Of a DNA stretch of 41,607 bases, positions 14,488 to 23,100 are shown in pieces. Each line of letters begins with the position of its first letter. Position 1 is the first letter of the stretch. Under the pieces are notes generated by a model that saw nothing but the letters and a program-made list of their open reading frames with translations, ran no database searches and was not told the DNA's origin. The DNA comes from Propionibacteriaceae bacterium UBA6238 (GTDB taxonomy: Bacteria; Actinomycetota; Actinomycetes; Propionibacteriales; Propionibacteriaceae). The translations under genes were made by a program, and so were the position numbers. The stretch lies in assembly GCA_002441465.1 (NCBI GenBank), contig DJWE01000101.1, forward strand, positions 22,713 through 64,319. The letters are read 5' to 3'.

Positions 14488-15375
14488 TCAACTCCATGCA
14501 AGGGCTGTGCCAAGTCGGGTGGCGAGAGCCTGTTGAACTCGTTCGCGACCCTGTTGGTTCATGTTAGCCGCTAGCATGGCTGCGCGCAGGGAGGTGGGCA
14601 GGGATTCGACATATCCTGCCAGGTTGGATTGAGATCGTGTGGTGCGTAGGACTCGAACCATCTGATCGTGTGCATCGATCGGATCGAGCTTCGCAAACTG
14701 CGTCTTCAGTTCAGAGTGCATCTGCGTATTGGGGACCTTTGGCACCTTGAACCCAAGGCCTTGAAGGATGGCAGTCGCTTCGGAGGAGCGAAGCACTTGG
14801 AGGATTTCAAGGGGCGATGTGCGCTGCGGAAGCACCGGAGCCTCCTTGACGACCTGAATCGTGTACACATCCGATAGCACGAGTAGGCCGACATCGTCGG
14901 GTATGCCCGCGAGCACCTCGCGGTATCGTCGAGGAGAAGTGACTACGCTGACGGCCGCGAAGACGCGGCGATAGCTGGCTAGCTGGCTCGGGAGCCGCGC
15001 CAGCGAGTCCCTTTCTGACTTGATCTCGTAGGCGGTGGAGGTACCGTTCAGGACGACTACGTCCGCCTTCGATGATCCGGCCCGCATCTCGTGGATCACG
15101 GCGGCTGTCCGCAAGGAATGTCGACCTAGCAGGAGCTTCTGGGTGATGGCCGATCGGTAGACGTACTCGTCCCGATGCCCCAACTGTTGGAGGACACTGA
15201 ACGCGCGGTCAAATGCGTCTCCGACCGAGATCTCCATGTCGCCGTCTCGAAGCATTGAGATCTGCCGCATCAAGCGAGAAAAGAGCGGAGAACGTCCGAG
15301 CGAGCCGCACTCACGAAGAACGGTCGCCGAGAAGAGGCGAGTGAGCGCGGCGAGTTCGTGCTTGCTCAATCCCAT
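14488..15375 (-). CDS. sce7726 family protein, PD-(D/E)XK nuclease-like
   Basis: 295 residues. The sce7726 family nearly always neighbours sce7725. A PD-(D/E)XK-like core is visible: E96, then D105 (KADVVVL), E117-I-K119 (AYEIKSE) and Q131 (SQLASY). The first residues are helical and the last 130 contain helices of unknown role. The start chosen is the ATG at 15375 (MGLSKHELAALTRLFS) because GGAGGAGG lies 5 nt upstream; the extension to 15408 would place that site inside the gene. First gene of the sce7726-sce7725-RES operon. Confidence 0.85.
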   Translation of the reverse strand: MGLSKHELAALTRLFSATVLRECGSLGRSPLFSRLMRQISMLRDGDMEISVGDAFDRAFSVLQQLGHRDEYVYRSAITQKLLLGRHSLRTAAVIHEMRAGSSKADVVVLNGTSTAYEIKSERDSLARLPSQLASYRRVFAAVSVVTSPRRYREVLAGIPDDVGLLVLSDVYTIQVVKEAPVLPQRTSPLEILQVLRSSEATAILQGLGFKVPKVPNTQMHSELKTQFAKLDPIDAHDQMVRVLRTTRSQSNLAGYVESLPTSLRAAMLAANMNQQGRERVQQALATRLGTALAWS

Positions 15376-15423
15376 GATCTCCTCCTCCCGTGGGCTGGTC
15401 CGGGACATCCAGGAGTAGCTCAG

Positions 15424-15429
15424 ATCCTA
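15424..15429 (-). promoter_or_regulatory. Possible -10 for the sce7726-sce7725-RES operon
   Basis: TAGGAT on the minus strand, about 50 bp upstream of the sce7726 start, is the only good TANNNT box near the operon. No clear -35 accompanies it. The 276-bp gap to the NYN gene holds no convincing ORF and would house the operon's control region. Confidence 0.3.
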
Positions 15430-15651
15430 GCCGCCGGCACCCACTCGGATGCGAGGCTCGCCATCGGCGGAGGGTTGGGTGGAGCTTGCATTGCGCCACA
15501 GGGGTGCATCCCACAGCGTGCACGGGACTCGACGCGGGCGGGAAGGATCTTCCCAGACTGGTGTTCCGTGGGCTCGCCACAGCTGGGCGCGCGGCGGGCC
15601 TGACCTTGGCGCCGGCTCCGACGCTCTTCCTCGCGGTCAAGTGGGTCCGGA

Positions 15652-16209
15652 CTAGGCGCTCGGTCTCCAAGTGAGGTGATCGAACAGCGGATCGAGCGGG
15701 GCGAAGCTATCAACTCCGTTCCGGAGGTTTCCTGCCGTTGCGTGCTCCCAGAACACAGCTGTCGTCTCGATCCCTCTGACGTGGAGTCGGCCAACAATCG
15801 GCAAGAAGTCCTGGTCGCCCGAGACCAGAACGACCCGATCGTCCCGCTCTGGCTTCATCCACTGGTAGGAGTCATCGATGATCTGGGCGCCCATCTCCAT
15901 GTCTACGCCCTTCTCCTTGTTGAACGCGTTGCGATCGAACACGGTCACCTCGAAGCCCCGCGCCCGAGCCACGGCCCACAACGAGTCATCGGCAGGTGGT
16001 CGTGAGCCGAATAGGCTTGACCGGCCGATCGACAGATCATCCGGGCAGACGGCTTCGTAGAGGCGGCCGAAGTCCAGACGCCAGGACTGATCGGTGATGT
16101 GATCGCGCATGGCGACAGCCGGTGATGGCGCCATGCCCCGCCGAACGGCGCTAACACGCATGCCCTCAATCCAGACGTTGGAGTAGTCCACGTACACGAA
16201 CAGTGCCAT
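15652..16209 (-). CDS. NYN domain protein (LabA/DUF88-type PIN-like ribonuclease)
   Basis: 185 residues. The PIN-like acidic triad of NYN domains is visible: D in FVYVDYSNVWIEG near residue 8, D in KEKGVDMEMGAQIIDD near residues 100-110, and S-G-D-x-D-F near residue 130 (VLVSGDQDFLPIV). The family acts as metal-dependent ribonucleases. ATG at 16209 has AGGGAGGA 6 nt upstream. Monocistronic, on the same strand as and 276 bp before the sce7726 operon. In bacterial islands such proteins often accompany defence genes. Confidence 0.88.
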   Translation of the reverse strand: MALFVYVDYSNVWIEGMRVSAVRRGMAPSPAVAMRDHITDQSWRLDFGRLYEAVCPDDLSIGRSSLFGSRPPADDSLWAVARARGFEVTVFDRNAFNKEKGVDMEMGAQIIDDSYQWMKPERDDRVVLVSGDQDFLPIVGRLHVRGIETTAVFWEHATAGNLRNGVDSFAPLDPLFDHLTWRPSA

Positions 16210-16369
16210 CGCTGGTCCTCCCTGGCGCGCTAGAGGAGTCTGCCTCAGTTGACTGACGCTAGCTCAGATCGGTCCGGGTCGGGCTCGTAGTCTTTCGAAC
16301 CGTGCAGCGCGACAGTCTTCGTTCTCAAGTATCTCGTTCGCTGTGCGCGGCGTCATCCCGTGAGCTTCG

Positions 16370-16663
16370 CTAAGCAGTGCGCAGCGGCCGGATCTGGTCG
16401 AGCGCGCTGCCGAGGTGGTCCTTCTCGATCTCGAGGTCGTAGCGGGTCTGGAGGTTGAGCCAGAACCGGTCGGTGGTGCCGAAGTAGCGCGACAGCCGGA
16501 GCGCGGTGTCAGCCGTGATCCGGCGCTTGCCGTGCACGATCTCGTTGATCCGACGCGGCGGGACGCCGATGGCTACGGCGAGCCGGTTCTGCGAGATCTC
16601 CAGAGGCTCGAGGAACTCCTCGGCGAGGACCTCGCCGGGGTGGACGGGTGCGATGGTCGCCAT
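16370..16663 (-). CDS. higA: HigA family antitoxin (XRE)
   Basis: 97-residue antitoxin starting at ATG 16663 with GGGAGGT 4 nt upstream. The HigA signature HPGEVLAEEFLEPLEISQNRLA opens the protein and the HTH follows (RINEIVHGKRRITADTALRLSRYF, RFWLNLQTRYDLE). It neutralises the HigB toxin encoded just upstream and represses the operon through the palindrome at 16966-16980. Longer in-frame starts lie in higB and are not plausible. Confidence 0.93.
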   Translation of the reverse strand: MATIAPVHPGEVLAEEFLEPLEISQNRLAVAIGVPPRRINEIVHGKRRITADTALRLSRYFGTTDRFWLNLQTRYDLEIEKDHLGSALDQIRPLRTA

Positions 16664-16674
16664 GGGCACCTCCC

Positions 16675-16956
16675 TTAGTGGTAGTCGACGATCTCGACGT
16701 CTGCCGGTCCGGCATCGGTCCAGGTGAAGCAGATCCGCCATTGCTGGTTGATCCTGATGCTGTGCTGGCCGGCCCGGTCGCCGTGGAGGGCTTCGAGTCT
16801 GTTGCCCGGCGGAACCCGCAGGTCTTCAAGTGTCTCCGCGGCGTCGAGCATGACCAGCTTGCGCAGCGCGACCCGCTCGATCCGGGGATCGATCGACCGA
16901 CTGCGTTCTAGTGACCAGAGCCTCTCCGTCGCAGCATCCCGGAACGACCTGATCAC
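16675..16956 (-). CDS. higB: HigB/RelE-type mRNA interferase toxin
   Basis: 93 residues, the normal HigB size. Seen: IRSFRDAATERLW, then ALRKLVMLDAAETLEDL, PPGNRLEALHGDRAGQHSIRINQQWRICFTW and the C-terminal ADVEIVDYH that is typical of this family of ribosome-dependent nucleases. GTG start at 16956. It lies 11 bp before higA, toxin first, as usual for HigBA. It probably stabilises the island. Confidence 0.93.
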   Translation of the reverse strand: MIRSFRDAATERLWSLERSRSIDPRIERVALRKLVMLDAAETLEDLRVPPGNRLEALHGDRAGQHSIRINQQWRICFTWTDAGPADVEIVDYH

Positions 16957-16965
16957 AACTCACTG

Positions 16966-16980
16966 TAACGCGATGCGTTA
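16966..16980. promoter_or_regulatory. HigA operator palindrome
   Basis: TAACGC-GAT-GCGTTA is a perfect inverted repeat 10 bp upstream of the higB start. It is the expected position for HigBA autoregulation. Confidence 0.7.
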
Positions 16981-17053
16981 TACGCCGCCACCCCGAGGTC
17001 GAAGCGCATGGCCCAACGTCACGGATCTCTACCTGTATGAAGTGGCATACACC

Positions 17054-17083
17054 TTCGGCATTGTGCTCGGATTTCGTTAGAAT
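17054..17083 (+). promoter_or_regulatory. Promoter of zinc-ribbon gene
   Basis: TAGAAT (17078-17083) is a good -10, with a weak TTCGGC 18 bp upstream. A transcript would start near 17090, so the gene's earlier in-frame ATGs at 17037 and 17082 are excluded and the ATG at 17115 is favoured. Confidence 0.5.
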
Positions 17084-17114
17084 GAAATACCCCACGCCTA
17101 TCGGTGGAGACGCG

Positions 17115-17702
17115 ATGAGCGAGATCGTGCGTGACCCGAACAGGCTCTTCCTATGCCCACGATGCGGCCGTCCGGTGACCTACAAGGGGCGCGGGAGGCG
17201 ACCCGTCTGGTGCTCTGCGCGGTGCCGCGTTGAGGCCTCGATCGAACGGCGCGGGAATCGGGTTGTGGGCGTTGAGCCGCGCGTCGTGACCGTCGTTCCA
17301 CCCAAGAAGCGGCTCAGCCAATGGGAGAAGGAGCGGCGCCAGGAGATCGAGCGGACTCTGGCGCACGACATCGTCGTGGCGATGGTCGCGCAGGAGCCGC
17401 ACTTGCTGCTGAAGGTGCTCACAAGTGTCGGAGAGCAAGGGCTGAGTGGCTCCGAAGCTGCCCGTGAGACCGTGGCGAAGGAACTGCTGCGGACGGCGCA
17501 GGCGCTTGCTCCAGGCGCAGTTCAGCTCTCCGACTCGCAGAGCCGCAGACCCCACAAGCGAGACGCGGAGGAGTGGGTCTCGCTGCTGAACGAACTGGCC
17601 GCCCAACTCGCCAGCGGGCAGTTCTACACCCGCGATCTGCCGTCGATCGACGAGCCGCTGGCGGGCGTCGTCGACCGGTACCTGCGGCGACGAAACGCTT
17701 GA
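17115..17702 (+). CDS. Hypothetical protein with N-terminal zinc ribbon
   Basis: 195 residues from the ATG at 17115, which has GGTGGAG 5 nt upstream. Residues 13-45 hold CPRCGRPVTYKGRGRRPVWCSARCR, a CxxC...CxxxC zinc-ribbon layout. A basic linker (PPKKRLSQWEKERRQEIERT) and a helical C-terminal region follow (HDIVVAMVAQEPHLLLKVL; EEWVSLLNELAAQLASG). The design suggests nucleic-acid binding. Not recognised as a named family. Convergent with the membrane protein gene, stop to stop with 7 bp between. Confidence 0.7.
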   Translation: MSEIVRDPNRLFLCPRCGRPVTYKGRGRRPVWCSARCRVEASIERRGNRVVGVEPRVVTVVPPKKRLSQWEKERRQEIERTLAHDIVVAMVAQEPHLLLKVLTSVGEQGLSGSEAARETVAKELLRTAQALAPGAVQLSDSQSRRPHKRDAEEWVSLLNELAAQLASGQFYTRDLPSIDEPLAGVVDRYLRRRNA

Positions 17703-17709
17703 CGGCGTT

Positions 17710-19323
17710 CTAGTAGAGCCAGTCCGAAACGCGCTGCCAGTCGATCACGCCGGTCCAAGTCAGCGCCGCGAGGACCAGGAGGGCAATGATCGATGCCCCA
17801 AGGAGGACATACCCGAGCGGGCTGCGGAATTCGTCAGCCAAGACCACGTGCTCCGGGTCGCTCGGATCGTAGATGACCTCCACGGCTTCGCCGGCCGCCG
17901 GCGTGCCGAAGCTGTCGAGGTATGCCTGAACGGACCTCCCTTGTCGGTCCGCGAACTCCACAAGGGGGGCGTCATCCTCGACGCTCACAACTCGCGCGGT
18001 GGCCGCGACGCCCTGTTGCCGCAACGGTGCTTCGTCCATCCACATGTAAGTGCCGCCGCCCAGACAAACGAGCACCAGAATCAGGCAGACAGCGGTGCTC
18101 GGCCCGCGCCGGTTGAACCATCGGCCCAGCCGGGTGTTGTTCTGGACGGACCGGTAATCGCTCGGCAGCGTCTTCGGGTCAGTCTGGCCGGTGCCCCGAA
18201 GTGCCCACCAGTGCAGGATGGCGGCGATGCAGACCGGAATTGCCAACACGGCGATGACCGAGCGCAGCCAAGCTCCCCAGGACACGTCGTGGCCGTCAAT
18301 CAGGTCACGAACCAACAGCGTCAGCAGCACCACGGCGATGGGAATGAAGACGGCCCCGCCGATAGCACCCCACATCCGCCGCCGAGGAGAACGGCTGGCC
18401 GCGACCTGGCGCCCTATTCCCGCGAGCGAGTCGACCAGGGCTCCGGCCAAGTGTTCTGGCGGCTCAACCCTGACCGCGTCCTGGGAATCGGCGAGGTCGG
18501 TGTCGCCGAGGAGGTGTGCTCGTGCATTGTCTGGCAGCTCGAGAGCGCTGACCAGCTGCGGGGCAATCTCAATGGCGCGCCCCTGCGACCCGAGGATCTG
18601 GGCGAGTGCGGGCGTCGGGCGCATGCCGACTTCCTGAAACGGTTCGACACCGATGCGGCCGGAGTAGAGGATGTCCCGCACTTCATCACCGATCGCACCG
18701 GGCGGCAGCCGATCGACCGCGGCGACGCCCCCATGCACGGACCATTCCCAGCCTGCGACGGGGTCGCCACCCGCGACAAGCCAGAGGTGCAGTTCGTCGC
18801 CGATTCGGAGGAGCGCGAGTCCGGGGTCGTCCAAGTCGTACGACGTCGTTGCGATGGAATTGTGGTCATGGGCGATCAGAGTCCAGCCGTCACGGACAAT
18901 GGCCGAGATTGGCTCGTCCCGGGCAACGGCAAGGAGCGGGAGTTCAGCCGTGTGGTCTCCGCGGAGAGCCAACAGCCCACGAACCTGACGGTCGTCGTCG
19001 GCCTCCCATGGCAGCGTGTCGAGGTCGTCATCGAGTTCATATGCCCGGCCGTCCCGAGCGCCGTGGAGACTCCATCCAGTCATGGCGTAAGCGTCCGCGG
19101 CCGAGTTGGCCCACTCCAGAAGCGCGTCCTCCGGTTCTGTAGCCGAGCCGGCGATGAGCCCGTCCACCGTGGCAGAGCGCAGGAGCACCCATCCTCCCGG
19201 CAGCTCCTCAATCCAGCAGGGCACTCCCCGGGTCTCGGCCCAGCTTCGCGCAGCCTCCGTCGTCGTGCGGACGAAGTAGAGGACGGTGTCGATGACCGGC
19301 TCGCGTTTACGCCTCCAATGCAC
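17710..19323 (-). CDS. Four-TM membrane protein with DUF3592-like domain
   Basis: 537 residues. Residues 1-300 are soluble, acidic and of no recognised family (several GW/W-rich strands such as DGWTLIAHDHNSIATTSYDLDDPGLALLRI). Four hydrophobic segments follow: about 321-341, 358-376, 413-431 and 506-527. Between the last two lies a DUF3592-like region (ATARVVSVEDDAPLVEFAD, then AGEAVEVIYDPSDPEHVVL). GTG start at 19323 with weak AGGG upstream. It is the last cargo gene before the right att site. Role unknown; a membrane-anchored sensor or effector is possible. Confidence 0.65.
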   Translation of the reverse strand: MHWRRKREPVIDTVLYFVRTTTEAARSWAETRGVPCWIEELPGGWVLLRSATVDGLIAGSATEPEDALLEWANSAADAYAMTGWSLHGARDGRAYELDDDLDTLPWEADDDRQVRGLLALRGDHTAELPLLAVARDEPISAIVRDGWTLIAHDHNSIATTSYDLDDPGLALLRIGDELHLWLVAGGDPVAGWEWSVHGGVAAVDRLPPGAIGDEVRDILYSGRIGVEPFQEVGMRPTPALAQILGSQGRAIEIAPQLVSALELPDNARAHLLGDTDLADSQDAVRVEPPEHLAGALVDSLAGIGRQVAASRSPRRRMWGAIGGAVFIPIAVVLLTLLVRDLIDGHDVSWGAWLRSVIAVLAIPVCIAAILHWWALRGTGQTDPKTLPSDYRSVQNNTRLGRWFNRRGPSTAVCLILVLVCLGGGTYMWMDEAPLRQQGVAATARVVSVEDDAPLVEFADRQGRSVQAYLDSFGTPAAGEAVEVIYDPSDPEHVVLADEFRSPLGYVLLGASIIALLVLAALTWTGVIDWQRVSDWLY

Positions 19324-19450
19324 GCCCGAACCCTATTGGATGGTAGGGAGGCAGGCTGCCGCTGGTCGTGCCCTTCGTGACGCGCCCGCTCGTCCCGCAC
19401 GGGCGCTCCTCAGGACCGTCTGGGCAGAAGTGGGCGGACGGGCGCTCTCG

Positions 19451-19471
19451 TTAGGGCACGGCTGGGGCACG
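19451..19471 (+). repeat. Right pair of integrase arm-type sites
   Basis: TTAGGGCACG (19451-19460) and CTGGGGCACG (19462-19471) match the left-end decamer YTRGGGCACG and lie about 57 bp from the right att core. Arm sites on both sides of the core are expected of a lambda-type att region. Confidence 0.65.
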
Positions 19472-19480
19472 AAACCGCTG

Positions 19481-19525
19481 AAAGCCGCCCTGACCTGGAG
19501 TATTCCTCCTAGCCAGAGCGGCTTT
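19481..19525 (-). terminator. tRNA-Pro terminator carried by the island
   Basis: In the leftward transcript a 15-pair stem forms between 19525-19511 and 19495-19481. Relative to the left-end copy the changes are accommodated as G-U wobble pairs, so pairing is kept only when read in the tRNA direction. This supports a functional RNA terminator rather than a DNA palindrome. Confidence 0.7.
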
Positions 19526-19527
19526 CG

Positions 19528-19606
<79 letters not shown>

Positions 19607-19659
19607 AACAGCCCTGACTGGGTCAGGGCCGAGTGGCAGTCTAGCCGAACTGTCGTGCC

Positions 19660-20574
19660 TCAGCCATTCGATCCCGAGGTGAGGGTGATCAGGGTCACTT
19701 CGGGTGGACACGCGAACCGGTAGGGCGCGAACGGGGACGTGCCCACGCCGGCCGAGACGTGCAACCACATCGCGTGATCGCCGGCGTGGTAGCGACTCAG
19801 CCCCTTCGCCTGAGCCGGCGGCAAGTCGCAGTTCGTGGTCAGCGCACCCCAGCCCGGCACGCACACCTGGCCTCCGTGGGTGTGCCCGGCGAACGCCAGC
19901 GGCACCTGATCGGTCGCCATGGCGTCCAGCACGCGGGCGTACGGAGCGTGGGTCACTCCAACCGCAAGGTCGACATCCTCCGCCGGGGCGCCGGCGACCA
20001 GCGAGTAGTCGTCCAGATGCAGGTGGGCGTCGTCGGTGCCGCGGAACTCGATCCGCACCCCGCGGACGTCCAGCGTCGCCCGGTGTCCGGTGACATCTCG
20101 CCAAGCCCGTGAGGTGAACGCGGTGCGCAACTCCTCGGTCGGCAGCAGCTCCCGATCCGAATGCAGACCGTGGCGGCTGGTCGACGAGCTGAGATACCCC
20201 AACGGGTTCGACAACCGGGACGCCGTGTAGTCGTTCGAGCCGAACGCGAACACCCCGGGCACGTCGAGCATCCGCCCGAAGGCGTCCAACAGCGGACCGA
20301 GCGCGTCCGCGTGGGCGAGGTTGTCACCGGTGTTGACCACCAGATCCGGCTCGAGCCCGGACAGCGCAGCCACGAACTCTCGCCGGTCCTTCTGGTAGGC
20401 GGCCAGATGAATGTCCGAGATGTGCAGCACCCGCAGCCTCGGTGCCCCCGCGGGCAGCACCGGGACGCTGACCCTGCGCACCCGGAACGAATGCGCCTCG
20501 ATGAAGGTCCCGTAGGCCACGCAGGCTGCGCCGGCCAGCGCGAGCCTGCCGGCCAGCTTGCCGAACGCGTTCAT
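19660..20574 (-). CDS. Calcineurin-like metallophosphoesterase, membrane-anchored
   Basis: 304 residues. A hydrophobic N-terminal segment (LAGRLALAGAACVAYGTFI) suggests an anchor. The metallophosphoesterase motifs follow in order: HISDIHL, NTGDNLAH, GSND (in place of GNHD), VTHAPY and GHTHGGQ. This resembles YkuE/Rv3683-type phosphohydrolases. The ATG overlaps the stop of the PBP gene by 4 nt, the same pairing as ponA2-Rv3683 in mycobacteria, so a role at the envelope is likely. Confidence 0.92.
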   Translation of the reverse strand: MNAFGKLAGRLALAGAACVAYGTFIEAHSFRVRRVSVPVLPAGAPRLRVLHISDIHLAAYQKDRREFVAALSGLEPDLVVNTGDNLAHADALGPLLDAFGRMLDVPGVFAFGSNDYTASRLSNPLGYLSSSTSRHGLHSDRELLPTEELRTAFTSRAWRDVTGHRATLDVRGVRIEFRGTDDAHLHLDDYSLVAGAPAEDVDLAVGVTHAPYARVLDAMATDQVPLAFAGHTHGGQVCVPGWGALTTNCDLPPAQAKGLSRYHAGDHAMWLHVSAGVGTSPFAPYRFACPPEVTLITLTSGSNG

Positions 20575-22931
20575 CGCTTCCGCGGCGGCGTGCCCGGCGT
20601 AGGCGAGGCGGTCGGATCAGGGGTTGGTGGCTGGGGTGCGGGGCCCTTCGAGACGATGATGCCGATCTCACTGCCCTTGGGCACCGACCCGGACTTGGTG
20701 AGCCCGATCAGACCGCCCTTGGGCACCGTGTCGGAGTACGAGGTGGTGACGTAGCTGCCGAAACCTGCCGTAGCCAACGCCGCCCGACAGCCGGCCAGGC
20801 CCATGCCGGAGCAGCTCGGGACGCCCGCAGTATCGCCATCGAGGATCGACTGCGGAGGATTCACGAACTGGTCGTGCTCGTCGATGTCCTTCAGCGCCTG
20901 CGTCATGGCCGGCTGGAGCATCTTCCGCCCCGCGTCCGAGCCGAAGCCGGTCAGCCAGGTACCCGAGTGGGGCAGCTTCACGTAGTGGAGATAGCGCTGG
21001 CCTCGAGCCTTCCAGAACTTCTTGAAGTGCGGGTTGTTGTCGTAGCTGATCACGGCCGCGGTGACCAGGTTGGGCGTGTAGCCAACGGTCCATTCGGCCT
21101 TGTTCAGCGGCACGGTGCCAGTCTTGCCGGCCAGCGTGTAGCCGGGAATCCGCACGCCGGAGAGCGTGCCGTTCTTGTACGGACCCTGGAACACCTTGTT
21201 GATCGCATCGGCAAGGTCGCTGGAGATCACCTGCTTGCAGCCGGCGCTCGGCCGCGTGTACTCGTGGCCCTCCTTGTTCACGATGGACTTGATGATCACC
21301 GGGTTGCAGCGGACGCCACGGTTGGCGAACGTGCCGTAGGCGGTCACCATCGACAACGGGGTGATCTCGGCGGAGCCGAGGGTGAAGGCCGCGATGTTGT
21401 TGTACTCCTGCACCACGTCCTGGCCGTTGGCGAGCTGGAGACCCACCCTCTTGGCCATCTTGGTCACGTTGCAGATACCGACCTTCTGCTCCAGCGGCAC
21501 GTAGTAGTTGTTCACCGACTGCGACGTGCCGTTCCACATGTTGTAGGTGCCGACCTCGGGCCCGTCCACAACCCAGCGTTTCTGGATCTGGAAGGCACCC
21601 GAACAGGACGTGAACGTCTCGCCCTGATAGTTGCGACTGGCCCTGACCCGGAAACTGGTGTTGACGCCGAAGCCCTTGTCGAGCGCGGCCGCGGCGACGA
21701 ACAGCTTGAAGGTGGAGCCGCCCTGGAAGCCGTCCGACCCGTTGTAGTCCCTGCTCACGGCGTAGTTGTAGAAGGTTTCTCCCTTCTTCCAACTCGTACC
21801 CATCACCGGTCTGCTCTGGGCCATCGCCTTGATCAACCCCGTCTGCGGATCCATCATCACGATCACGCCGATCGCCGGATCCTTCGGCGACACGTTCTTG
21901 TTGACGACCTTCTGGGCCACCTTCTGGGCCTTGGTGTCGATCTCGGTGGTGATGGTGAGACCGCCGCGGTAGATCCGATCCAGACGCTCCTCCTCGGTCG
22001 CGCCGAGATCGGTGGCCTGCTGCTTGAGCACCTCAAGGGCGTAGTCGCAGATGAACGGCAGGTCGGAGTTGGCGCACCCCTTTCGCGCCGGCTTCACCTT
22101 GCTCTGGTCGAACGTCGTCGCCTTGGCGTCGGCCGCCTCCTGCGAGCTGATCAGCCCCAGCTCCAGCATCCGGTTGATCACGTCGTCACGGCGCTGGATG
22201 CCGGGCACCGGGTGCGTCACCGGATTGGTGGCGACCGGGTTGCGGACCAGGCCTGCGAGCATCGCGGCCTGGGGCAGCGTCAGCTTGGCCGCGCTCACCC
22301 CGAAATAGTGCTTTGCGGCAGCCTCCACGCCATAGGCACCGTCGCCGTAGTAGGAGATGTTGAGGTAGCGCTCGAGGATCTCGTCCTTGGTGAACTGCTT
22401 CTCCACGGCAATCGCGTAGCGCAGCTCGCGGACCTTGCGTGCGAGGGTGTTCTCGGTTGCGGCGGCCTTCGCCGCCATGTCGTTGTTCTCCTCGGCCTGC
22501 TCGACCAGGACGAGTCGCACGTACTGCTGGGTGAGGCTCGAGGCGCCCTGGGTGTTGCCCTGGCTGGTGGACACCAGCGCGCGCAGCGTGCCCTGCAGAT
22601 CCATCGCGCCATGTTCGTAGAAGCGGTGATCCTCGATCGCGACCTGCGCCATCTGCATGATCGGGGAGATCTTGCTCAGCGGCTCGTAGACCCGGTTCTC
22701 GTCGTAGAAGTAGGCCAGCACCTTGCCGTCGGCGGTCAACAGTCTCGAACGCTGCCACTGGGGGGTCTGCTGGAGTTCGGTGGGCAGGCTGTCCAGGCTG
22801 GACACGGCGTCCTTGCTGACGCCCGTCGCGATCCCCGTGATCGGCACGATCAGGCCAGCCGCGAGCAGCCCACCGAGGACGGCAACCACCACGAACATGA
22901 TCAACGAGTAGAGCCGTTTCCCCATGCGCAT
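20571..22931 (-). CDS. ponA2: Bifunctional class A penicillin-binding protein with PASTA (PonA2-like)
   Basis: 786 residues. A TM anchor lies at residues 8-30. The GT51 transglycosylase has the EDHRFYEHGAMD motif and GASSLTQQYVR. The transpeptidase has S-x-x-K STFK (GGSTFKLF), SVN (SQSVNNYY) and KTG (LAGKTGTV). One PASTA domain follows near residues 695-760 (VPSCSGMGLAGCRAALATAG...VPKGSEIGIIVSKG), then a short P/T-rich tail. It polymerises and cross-links peptidoglycan at the outer face of the membrane. The neighbourhood with metallophosphoesterase and divergent whiB4 matches mycobacterial ponA2. Confidence 0.95.
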   Translation of the reverse strand: MRMGKRLYSLIMFVVVAVLGGLLAAGLIVPITGIATGVSKDAVSSLDSLPTELQQTPQWQRSRLLTADGKVLAYFYDENRVYEPLSKISPIMQMAQVAIEDHRFYEHGAMDLQGTLRALVSTSQGNTQGASSLTQQYVRLVLVEQAEENNDMAAKAAATENTLARKVRELRYAIAVEKQFTKDEILERYLNISYYGDGAYGVEAAAKHYFGVSAAKLTLPQAAMLAGLVRNPVATNPVTHPVPGIQRRDDVINRMLELGLISSQEAADAKATTFDQSKVKPARKGCANSDLPFICDYALEVLKQQATDLGATEEERLDRIYRGGLTITTEIDTKAQKVAQKVVNKNVSPKDPAIGVIVMMDPQTGLIKAMAQSRPVMGTSWKKGETFYNYAVSRDYNGSDGFQGGSTFKLFVAAAALDKGFGVNTSFRVRASRNYQGETFTSCSGAFQIQKRWVVDGPEVGTYNMWNGTSQSVNNYYVPLEQKVGICNVTKMAKRVGLQLANGQDVVQEYNNIAAFTLGSAEITPLSMVTAYGTFANRGVRCNPVIIKSIVNKEGHEYTRPSAGCKQVISSDLADAINKVFQGPYKNGTLSGVRIPGYTLAGKTGTVPLNKAEWTVGYTPNLVTAAVISYDNNPHFKKFWKARGQRYLHYVKLPHSGTWLTGFGSDAGRKMLQPAMTQALKDIDEHDQFVNPPQSILDGDTAGVPSCSGMGLAGCRAALATAGFGSYVTTSYSDTVPKGGLIGLTKSGSVPKGSEIGIIVSKGPAPQPPTPDPTASPTPGTPPRKR

Positions 22932-23024
22932 GGCTTCTAGGGTACGTGACGACCCCCAGCCCTCCGAACGCGACCTGCCCGCCGTCCGAAGAGTGTCGGA
23001 TCGCCCCTAGCCGCGGGCAGCTTC

Positions 23025-23054
23025 TTGACATAGCCTGACCCGTACACCTAGCAA
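23025..23054 (+). promoter_or_regulatory. Probable whiB4 promoter
   Basis: A consensus TTGACA (23025-23030), an 18-bp spacer and TAGCAA (23049-23054) lie about 47 bp upstream of the WhiB start. The -10 is imperfect. Confidence 0.45.
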
Positions 23055-23100
23055 TTGCGTAACTGCTTTTGCGGGCACCCCCGGGGAAAGGATGAGAGCA

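Noticed and set aside
20874..22940. A 688-codon rightward frame opposite ponA2
   Set aside because: Antisense shadow of a well-conserved penicillin-binding protein; no recognisable domain.
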